Shown here: piece by piece, positions 57,777 through 64,000 of the stretch
Layout of the letters: every line of letters begins with the position of its first letter
Numbering within the stretch: the first letter of the stretch is position 1
Assembly (NCBI RefSeq): GCF_000526315.1
Contig: NZ_JAFV01000001.1
Span: forward strand, 434,001 to 498,000
Length of the DNA: 64,000 bases
Direction of reading: 5' to 3'
Source: Methylopila sp. 73B
GTDB taxonomy: Bacteria; Pseudomonadota; Alphaproteobacteria; Rhizobiales; Methylopilaceae
Translations under genes and position numbers: made by a program
The notes under the pieces: generated by a model
What the model saw: only the letters and a program-made list of their open reading frames with translations
Told to the model about the DNA's origin: nothing
The model's database searches: none

Positions 57777-59525
57777 ATGAAGCGGGTGGAAGGGAAGGGA
57801 TCAGGCGCGGTCGCTCTGACGCGCGTGCGGACTGAGATCCGCGCCGCGCTCGGGCTGCTCGCGTTCTTCAGCGTCGCCATCAACCTGCTGCTGCTCGTCC
57901 CCTCGCTCTACATGATGCAGGTCTACGACCGCGTCCTGCGCAGCGGCGTGGTGGAGACGCTGATCTACATCACGCTGATCGCCGCGGCGTCGATCGCGGT
58001 CTACGCGGCGCTCGAGTCGCTGCGTCTGCGGACGCTCGCCCGCATCGGCGAGTGGATCGAGGACACGCTGTTCGAGCCGGTGTTCGCGGCGGCAATGGGG
58101 GCCGAGCGGGGGCTCGTGAAGTCCTCCACCGGCGCCTACGAGGGCACGCCGTTCAACGACCTGCGCGCGGTGCGCTCCTTCCTCTCGGGGCCGACGTTGC
58201 CGTCGCTGTGCGACACGCCGTGGATGCCGCTGTTCCTGCTCGGCTGCACCATCATCCATCCCTATCTCGGCCTGCTGGGCCTCGTGTTCTCGGTCCTCAT
58301 CATCGCGCTCGCGCTCGTCAACGACCGGGTGACGAAGCCGGCGACCGAAAAGGTCGCGCAGGGGCATCAGGAAGCGCAACGCGTGCTGGCGGAAGCCGCG
58401 CGCAACGTCGACACCGTCTCCGCCATGGGCCTCGGCCGGCCGCTCGCCGAGCGCGCCAGCCGGGCGAACAGCGCCTCAACCGCGCTGCTGGCGGACGCGA
58501 CCGACACCGGCACGGTGATGATCGGCGCCGGCAAGTTCCTGCGCGTCGTCGCCCAGATCGCGACGCTCGCGCTCGGCGCCTGGCTCTCGCTCGGCGGCCA
58601 CATCACGCCCGGCGGCATGATCGCGAGCTCGATCCTGCTGTCGCGCGCGCTCGCTCCGCTCGACCAGTCGATCGCCGCGTGGCGCGGCCTCCAGCAGGCG
58701 AGCGCGGCCTGGAAGCGCATCTCGGAGCTGCTGAACGCCTCCGAGGCCATCGTCGAGGAGCCGATCGCGCTGCCGCAGCCCGAGGGCCGCCTGACGCTCG
58801 CCGGCGTCACCGTGATGGCGCCGGGCGCCGAGCGCGCGATCATCGCGGGCGTCTCGCTCAACGTCGCCCCGGGCGAGACGCTCGCCTTCATCGGGCCGTC
58901 CGGCTCCGGCAAGAGCACGCTCTGCCGCGCGATGGTGGGGTCGCGCGCGGCGCACCGCGGCTCCGTGCGGCTCGACGGCGGCGACATCATGCACTGGCGC
59001 GACGACCAGCGCCGCCGCTTCGTGGGCTATCTCTCGCAGGGCACCGAGCTGTTCTCCGGCCGCGTCCGCGACATCATCGCCCGCTTCGACGAGCCCGACG
59101 ACGCCAAGGTGGTGGACGCGGCGAAGCTCGCCGGCTGCCACGCCCTGATCCAGGCGCTGCCGCAGGGCTACGACACCGTGCTCGTCAACGGCGGCGCGCC
59201 GCTGTCCGGCGGCCAGCGCCAGCGCGTCGCGCTCGCCCGCGCCGTCTACGGCGACGTGCGCATCGTCGTGCTGGACGAGCCCAACGCCAGCCTCGACGGC
59301 GAGGGCGAACGCGCGCTTGTCACCTGCATGGCGGCTTTGAAGCAGCGCGGCGTCACCGTGGTGCTCGTGACCCACAAGCCGGCGCTCGCCCAGCTCGCGG
59401 ACCGCGTCGCGGTCATGCAGAACGGCCAGATCTCGCGGCTCGGGCCGCCGACCGAAGTGCTGCGCGAACTGATGGCGCCGGTGCCGAACGAGCCGCGGAC
59501 CGCCGTGGCGGGAGCGGGACGATGA
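57777..59525 (+). CDS. type I secretion ABC transporter (PrtD-like permease/ATPase)
   Basis: A 582-aa exporter with an N-terminal six-helix membrane domain (LGLLAFFSVAINLLLLVPSLYMMQVYDRVL) and an ATPase domain. Walker A is IGPSGSGKSTLCRAMVG (~370-385), signature [15 protein letters not shown], Walker B IVVLDEPNASLDG and H-loop LVTHKP. This is the PrtD/HlyB-type type I secretion ATPase without a peptidase domain. Its stop overlaps the adaptor gene by four bases. Upstream 57627-57776 is less GC-rich and probably contains the promoter. The RTX protein downstream is a likely cargo. Confidence 0.93.
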   Translation: MKRVEGKGSGAVALTRVRTEIRAALGLLAFFSVAINLLLLVPSLYMMQVYDRVLRSGVVETLIYITLIAAASIAVYAALESLRLRTLARIGEWIEDTLFEPVFAAAMGAERGLVKSSTGAYEGTPFNDLRAVRSFLSGPTLPSLCDTPWMPLFLLGCTIIHPYLGLLGLVFSVLIIALALVNDRVTKPATEKVAQGHQEAQRVLAEAARNVDTVSAMGLGRPLAERASRANSASTALLADATDTGTVMIGAGKFLRVVAQIATLALGAWLSLGGHITPGGMIASSILLSRALAPLDQSIAAWRGLQQASAAWKRISELLNASEAIVEEPIALPQPEGRLTLAGVTVMAPGAERAIIAGVSLNVAPGETLAFIGPSGSGKSTLCRAMVGSRAAHRGSVRLDGGDIMHWRDDQRRRFVGYLSQGTELFSGRVRDIIARFDEPDDAKVVDAAKLAGCHALIQALPQGYDTVLVNGGAPLSGGQRQRVALARAVYGDVRIVVLDEPNASLDGEGERALVTCMAALKQRGVTVVLVTHKPALAQLADRVAVMQNGQISRLGPPTEVLRELMAPVPNEPRTAVAGAGR

Positions 59526-60835
59526 GCGGGACGCGTTCGCCAAAACTCTCCGCGCGGCTTCGCGGCGTCACCTTCGGCGGCTGCGTCGTGGTGTTCGGCT
59601 TCATGGGCGGCTTCGCCGTGTGGGCCACGACCGCGCCGCTCGCCGCCGGCGCCGTGGTGCGCGGCGTCGTCGGCCCCGAGGCCAGCCGCAAGATCGTGCA
59701 GCACCTCGAGGGCGGCATCGTCGCCGAGATCCTCGTTAGGGAAGGCGACCTCGTGAAGCGCGGCCAGCCGCTGCTGACGCTGGAGCGCGCGCAGGCGCAG
59801 GCGGCCTACGGGCAGTTCCGCAACACGCTGTCGCGCCGTCAGGCCGAGGCGGCCCGGCTCGCGGCCCAGCTGACCAAGGCCGAGACTATCGATTTTTCCG
59901 CCGCCTTCCAGGCCGACCCCAACGATCCGACGCTGCCGGCGTTCATCGAAGGCCAGCGCGCGCTGTTCGAGACCACCCGGCGCGACCAGGCGGAGCGGCT
60001 GGAGCTGCTGAAGGCGCAGATCGGCAAGCTGCAGGCGCAGATCGACGGCAACCGCGACCGCATCGGCGGCACGCTCGCCCAGCGCAACCTGATCGACGTC
60101 GAGATCGCCGACACGCAGGGGCTGTTCGACAAGGGCTTGGCCCGAAAACCGCAGATGCTCGCGCTGCAGCGCCGCCGGTCCGAGCTCGACACCGATGTCG
60201 CGGCCTTCAACGCCGACATCCGCCGCGCCGAGGCCGAGATCGTCGAGAAGCAGGTGACGCTCCGCAACGTCGTCACCCAGCACCTCAACGAGACCTCCAC
60301 CGACCTCGCCAAGGCCCGCTCCGAGATCGCGGGCCTCGAGGCCCGCGTGTCGGCGACCGGCGACATTCTCACGCGCACCGCGGTGATCGCGCCCGAGACC
60401 GGCTTCGTGCTGAACCTGCAGGCCAAGACGGTCGGCGGCGTCGTGCGGCCGGGCACGGAGATCCTCGAGATCGTCCCGACCGAAGGCGACCTCGTGATCG
60501 AGGGCAAGGTCACCCCGCAGGAGATCCGCAACATCGAGTCCGGCATGCCGGCGCGGGTGTCGTTCCTCACCTTCGCGCAGCGCGACATGCCGATGATCCC
60601 GGGCCACGTGCTGCAGGTCGCGGCCGACATCATGACCGACCCCCAGACGCGCGAGACCTACTACACCGCGAAGGTCACCGTCGACCGGGCGGCCTTCCTC
60701 GCCTACGCCCGGCCCGAGGACCTCAAGCCCGGCACGCCGGTCGAGGCCTATGTCGAGGCGAAGAAGCGTGTTGCGGCGGAGTATTTCCTCGACCCCATCG
60801 TGCACTCGTTCCGCCGCAGCTTCCGCGAGCAGTGA
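59522..60835 (+). CDS. HlyD/PrtE-type type I secretion adaptor
   Basis: A 437-aa membrane fusion protein. After a short cytoplasmic start it has one membrane helix (VTFGGCVVVFGFMGGFAVWATTAPL), a lipoyl-like domain (RKIVQHLEGGIVAEILVREGDLVKRGQPLLTLE), a long coiled coil (residues ~90-270) and a beta-barrel domain with PETGFVLNLQAKTVGGVVRPG and ILEIVPTEGDLVIEGKV. It connects the ABC exporter to an outer membrane TolC-type channel, not encoded here. It overlaps the exporter gene by ATGA. Confidence 0.93.
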   Translation: MSGTRSPKLSARLRGVTFGGCVVVFGFMGGFAVWATTAPLAAGAVVRGVVGPEASRKIVQHLEGGIVAEILVREGDLVKRGQPLLTLERAQAQAAYGQFRNTLSRRQAEAARLAAQLTKAETIDFSAAFQADPNDPTLPAFIEGQRALFETTRRDQAERLELLKAQIGKLQAQIDGNRDRIGGTLAQRNLIDVEIADTQGLFDKGLARKPQMLALQRRRSELDTDVAAFNADIRRAEAEIVEKQVTLRNVVTQHLNETSTDLAKARSEIAGLEARVSATGDILTRTAVIAPETGFVLNLQAKTVGGVVRPGTEILEIVPTEGDLVIEGKVTPQEIRNIESGMPARVSFLTFAQRDMPMIPGHVLQVAADIMTDPQTRETYYTAKVTVDRAAFLAYARPEDLKPGTPVEAYVEAKKRVAAEYFLDPIVHSFRRSFREQ

Positions 60836-61099
60836 TCGCGCAACGTCGCGCGAAGGTCGCCATGAGCTGAAGGCGCGGCGGCGCCGCGTAACGCGTGCGC
60901 CGTCTGCTGCGCGGCGGAGGCCAGGTCTTCCGCGCGACGCCGTCTCGGGGCCGGCGTGCTCGCCCGGCGCCGATCTGTTCGCCGACGCCGTCGCCCAGAT
61001 CTTGGTTCGCGCGCGCGGGGCGGAACCTCGGACGGGCCTCGGCGGTTTGCCCTGTCTGGGGCAATGAGCCTGTCTTCGGCAGGCGGAAGGTGACGACCG

Positions 61100-62320
61100 T
61101 TGGCCATCTCGGAGGAATTTTCGCAGCCGCTGCAGGTCACGGCCGGCAGCGAGCGGCTGACGCTCGCGCAGCGGCGCGGCGCGTCCATCGGCCGCCTGCT
61201 CGATGCCGGCGCCAAGGTCAGCCTGATCGGCCTGTTCGTCATCGTGCTGTCGACCGCGCTCAAGTTCGCCGCGGAAATCCTGATGCCGATGACGCTCGCG
61301 CTGATCCTCGGCCTGCTGCTCGGCCCCGGCATCGGCCGCATCGAGAAGAAGGGCGTGCCCTCGACGCTCGCCGCCCTCGTCGTGGTGCTGCTGCTGATCG
61401 CGCTGATCTATCTCTCGGCCTACGCCTTCTCGCTGCCGCTGCAGTCCTGGATCGACCGCGCTCCCGAGCTGTGGCGCGCGCTGCAGGTCAAGGTCATCGA
61501 ATTTCGCGCGACCTTTCTGCAGATCCAGCAGGTCTCGGAGTCGCTGGAGAAGGTCGCCAACATGGGCGACAAGCAGACGCCGAAGGTGGTGCTGGAACAC
61601 GCGGGGCTGCTGTCGAGCGCCGCGCTGTCCGCCCCGGCCCTGATCGGCCAGGCCGCTCTGTTCCTCTGCACGCTGTTCTTCTACCTCGCGACGCGCACCC
61701 AGATCCGCCAGGGGCTGCTCGGCCTCTGCCTCGGCCGCAAGGCGCGGCTGACGGCGGGCCGCGTGATGCGAGACGTCGAAGCCCGGGTCTCGGACTATCT
61801 CGTCACCATCACCGTCATCAACTTCGCGCTCGGGGTCGCGACCACGCTGCTGATGTGGGCGCTCGGCCTTCCCAGCCCCTCGCTCTGGGGCGCGCTCGCC
61901 TTCGTGCTGAACTACGCGCCGTTCCTCGGCCCCGCGCTGCTGACCCTGATCCTCGCGGGCGTCAGCCTGGTGAGCTTCGACACCACGCTCGCGGCCATGG
62001 CGCCGCCGCTCGCCTTCGTCCTGCTCACCTTCCTCGAGGGCAACATCCTGACCCCGATGGTGCTCGGCCATCGCTTCACCATCAACCCGCTGCTGGTCCT
62101 GCTGGCGCTGGCCTTCTGGCTGTGGCTGTGGGGGCCCGTCGGCGCCTTCCTCGCCGTGCCGTTGCTGGTGATCGCCCTGGTGCTGATGAAGCACCTGCTG
62201 CTGCCGCAGGTCGCGCTGAAGGAGGAAGCCGACCGCCGCGCGGTGCGGCGCTACCGCATCGTGCGCCGCCGCTCGAAGCGCGGCGGAGGCGTGGTCGGGC
62301 GTCCCGCGCCGGCGGAGTGA
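61100..62320 (+). CDS. AI-2E family transporter
   Basis: A 406-aa membrane protein of the AI-2E/UPF0118 family, with about eight hydrophobic segments. Blocks: FAAEILMPMTLALILGLLLGP (first pair), ALGLPSPSLWGALAFVLNYAPFLGP and FLEGNILTPMVLGHRFTINPLLVLLALAFWLWLWGPVGAFLAVPLL (core NILTPMVLG). The family includes AI-2 exporters and Na+/H+ antiporters; no role can be fixed. TTG 61100 starts the frame, with GGAAGG nine bases upstream. A highly basic tail ends the protein. The 264 bases before it hold nothing clear. Confidence 0.85.
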   Translation: MAISEEFSQPLQVTAGSERLTLAQRRGASIGRLLDAGAKVSLIGLFVIVLSTALKFAAEILMPMTLALILGLLLGPGIGRIEKKGVPSTLAALVVVLLLIALIYLSAYAFSLPLQSWIDRAPELWRALQVKVIEFRATFLQIQQVSESLEKVANMGDKQTPKVVLEHAGLLSSAALSAPALIGQAALFLCTLFFYLATRTQIRQGLLGLCLGRKARLTAGRVMRDVEARVSDYLVTITVINFALGVATTLLMWALGLPSPSLWGALAFVLNYAPFLGPALLTLILAGVSLVSFDTTLAAMAPPLAFVLLTFLEGNILTPMVLGHRFTINPLLVLLALAFWLWLWGPVGAFLAVPLLVIALVLMKHLLLPQVALKEEADRRAVRRYRIVRRRSKRGGGVVGRPAPAE

Positions 62321-62380
62321 GCGGAACGAAGCCGGCGCACTGCGGGTTAGCCCTGAGACGACCGTTCACAGGAGGACATC

Positions 62381-62566
62381 ATGTTCGCAGGCCCGAACGT
62401 CCCGAACCCGCCCATGCCCGGCGAGCCCGTGCGCCCGCCTATCCCCGACGAGGTCCCGGTGCAGGACCCGGATATCGTGCCGAACCCCGACCCGTCGATC
62501 GACCCCTCGATCGACGACGAACCAATTTCGCCGCCCGAGCCGCCGATGGTCGAACCGCCAATGTGA
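62381..62566 (+). CDS. proline-rich acidic 61-aa protein
   Basis: ATG at 62381 follows AGGAGG at 5-base spacing, so it is likely translated. The product is ~35% proline, with PNVPNPPMPGEP, a tandem DPSIDPSIDDEP and ending PPMVEPPM. It has no signal peptide, cysteine or hydrophobic helix and should be unfolded. I recognise no family. It lies between the AI-2E transporter and the RTX gene. Confidence 0.55.
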   Translation: MFAGPNVPNPPMPGEPVRPPIPDEVPVQDPDIVPNPDPSIDPSIDDEPISPPEPPMVEPPM

Positions 62567-62638
62567 GGGGCATCGTGTAGCTGCCCTTGCCTCGGCTTAA
62601 AACTCCGAGCAGGATTTGATCCTCGCGGAGTAGCTCGC

Positions 62639-64000
62639 ATGGCCGACGTTCTGATTCCCGCCGGGTCGACACGCAAGTCGTCGGTGGCTTTGGCTGGAGA
62701 TACCCTGGAGGTCGAGGGTCGGCTTGTCGTTCTCTCAGGCGTGGCGGCAGTACAGGCCGATGGCGGCGGGGCAGTGCTCAACAGCGGCGTCATTCGGTCC
62801 CAGGTCTCGGCAATCGACACGTTCGGCGCCGAAACGGGTTCCGTAAGCGTCGGCAATCTTGCATCCGGTTCACTGTCGTCCGTTGAGGGAAACGCGATTG
62901 ACGTCGCTGGTTCGGCGCAAATGCGCGTTTCGATCGCAAACGCGGGGGCGATTTGGTCCGCCGAGAACGACGCGATCTATCTGCGCGCTCGATTCGACCT
63001 TCTGAACTCCGGCTCGATCATTGGTGGACAGAGCGCGACAGCGACCTTGGCGGCGGGGATTGAAATCGACGCCGACAGTTTTGGCACGATCATCAATCGT
63101 GGCGCCGGCGCCCGGATTGCAGGCGACAGTTACGGTATTTTGCGGTCGAGCCTACCGGACGGAGCGACGCCGGCCGGATTGGTAATCAACAACGAGGACG
63201 GCGCTAGGATCGTTGGCCTAGGCGGGGCCGGCGTCGCCGGCGAGGAGGTGCTCGGACGGATTGAGAACAGCGGCGAGATCGTGGGACTGGCGGACCGGTT
63301 CGGCGTAAGCCGGGGCGTCGTCGTCTACCAAAGCGCGTCGTCGAAGTTCGGCGTGACGATCGTCAACGACGGTGACATCCGTGCCGGCGCCGGCTCGGAT
63401 TCAGTCGGCGTCGACACCGGCGCGGGATCGATCGAAAACCAATCCGACGGTCGGATCGTCGGCGGCGACGTTGGCGTCCGGAGTTCCGGCGACGCGGGTC
63501 TGGGCCTTCGCCTAGTGAACGACGGAGTAATCTGGGGTCGGTCTAGCTTCGGTCTCGAACTGACCTCCGGCTCGGACGACACGGTGACGAACGGCGGGCA
63601 TATCCACGGAGGCAACGGCGTCGCCATCGCCTTCGGCGCCGGCGACGACGTCTTCAACGTCCGCGACGGCTCCCGCACGACCGGCCTCGTCGACGGCGGC
63701 GACGACATCGACGTGTTGAGCTATGCCGCGTTCTCACGCGCGGTCAGCGTTGATCTCGCCGCTGGGAAGGCCCCGGGGACGGGCGGCGTTCGCGGATTCG
63801 AGAACGTGGTCGGGTCAGCCTATTCGGATCTCTTGAACGGCGATGCGGCGGGCAACCGGCTGGTCGGCGGCGCGGGCGACGATGTTCTCCGAGGGGCCGG
63901 CGGCAGGGACGTGCTGATCGGAGGCGCCGGCGCGGATACGTTCGTGTTTACGCGCGCAGGCGATGGCGCTGACGTGATTTCAGATTTTGAATCCGGCGAA
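62639..64000 (+). CDS. RTX calcium-binding protein with beta-helix repeats (N-terminal part)
   Basis: An uninterrupted frame of 454 codons runs off the right edge. GGAG lies eight bases before the ATG. No N-terminal signal is present. The first ~350 residues are repeats around asparagine-glycine turns (LNSGVI, ANAGAIW, LNSGSIIGG, INRGAGARIAG, IENSGEIVG, VNDGDI), a right-handed beta-helix pattern. From residue ~401 come glycine/aspartate RTX nonapeptides (GGAGDDVLRGAGGRDVLIGG, then GGAGADTFVF). The absence of a signal peptide and RTX repeats predict type I secretion by the exporter at 57777-60835. GC and codon use are visibly lower than neighbours. Confidence 0.85.
   Translation, partial: MADVLIPAGSTRKSSVALAGDTLEVEGRLVVLSGVAAVQADGGGAVLNSGVIRSQVSAIDTFGAETGSVSVGNLASGSLSSVEGNAIDVAGSAQMRVSIANAGAIWSAENDAIYLRARFDLLNSGSIIGGQSATATLAAGIEIDADSFGTIINRGAGARIAGDSYGILRSSLPDGATPAGLVINNEDGARIVGLGGAGVAGEEVLGRIENSGEIVGLADRFGVSRGVVVYQSASSKFGVTIVNDGDIRAGAGSDSVGVDTGAGSIENQSDGRIVGGDVGVRSSGDAGLGLRLVNDGVIWGRSSFGLELTSGSDDTVTNGGHIHGGNGVAIAFGAGDDVFNVRDGSRTTGLVDGGDDIDVLSYAAFSRAVSVDLAAGKAPGTGGVRGFENVVGSAYSDLLNGDAAGNRLVGGAGDDVLRGAGGRDVLIGGAGADTFVFTRAGDGADVISDFESGE

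Noticed and set aside
60836-61099. Small frames between the secretion adaptor and the AI-2E transporter
   Set aside because: Arg/Ala-rich shadows on both strands without start signals; nothing supportable in this gap.

Overview
The window is 64 kb of very GC-rich (roughly 70%) chromosomal DNA with dense, short-spaced operons. Gene content and order point to an alphaproteobacterium of the Hyphomicrobiales (Rhizobiales), probably a facultative methylotroph. Supporting signs are a complete NAD-dependent formate dehydrogenase operon (fdsGBA-fdhD-fdsD with a LysR regulator), a formaldehyde-activating-enzyme (Fae) homologue, propionyl-CoA carboxylase genes, a sulfonate (ssu) operon, the gyrA-coaD-cyclophilin-queA-tgt order, Omp25/31-type porin-like proteins and DUF2336 proteins. 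The species cannot be named from the sequence alone.

Layout. 0-5.3 kb: end of a flavin reductase gene, a CitE-like protein, a transglycosylase/DUF2336 pair, a response regulator/Hpt pair and NAD kinase. 5.4-13.5 kb: a Tat-exported metallo-beta-lactamase-fold protein, then a seven-gene minus-strand sulfonate operon (ssuA-ssuC-ssuB-ssuE-ssuA-ssuD and an FAD/NAD(P) oxidoreductase) with a visible promoter. 13.7-20.3 kb: AmpG-type permease, Fae homologue, ferritin-like protein, outer-membrane protein, and the CstA/YbdD peptide or pyruvate transporter pair. 20.5-27.9 kb: formate dehydrogenase regulon. 28.1-35.9 kb: lipoprotein, pccB, acyl-CoA desaturase, glycosyltransferase, pccA, gamma-glutamylcyclotransferase and acylphosphatase. 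36-49.5 kb: lipB, a lone FliN-like protein, tRNA-Leu(GAG), a DUF2235 lipase-like protein with a lectin-like tail, mgtE, a GH25 lysozyme, an aldo/keto reductase, an acyltransferase, ydcF, kup, DUF3253, trmFO and marC. 49.8-57.6 kb: gyrA, a tRNA-like gene without a normal anticodon loop, coaD, two cyclophilins, a YdcZ-type protein, queA and tgt. 57.8-64 kb: a type I secretion ABC transporter and adaptor, an AI-2E family permease, a proline-rich 61-aa protein and the start of an RTX protein that runs off the window.

How the genes work together. The formate dehydrogenase oxidises formate to CO2 with NADH formation, the last step of C1 oxidation. Propionyl-CoA carboxylase would serve the ethylmalonyl-CoA/serine-cycle assimilation typical of such methylotrophs. 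The ssu operon imports sulfonates and cleaves them with FMNH2 to release sulfite. The type I exporter probably secretes the RTX protein just downstream.

The most unusual items are the tRNA-like gene at 52595-52670 with its own perfect terminator, the Tgt enzyme that has lost three of four zinc ligands, the Fae homologue without the catalytic histidine, and two copies of a large cruciform-like intergenic repeat (3.2 and 47.0 kb). Smaller palindromic repeats fill many other gaps. No CRISPR array, insertion sequence or prophage was seen.
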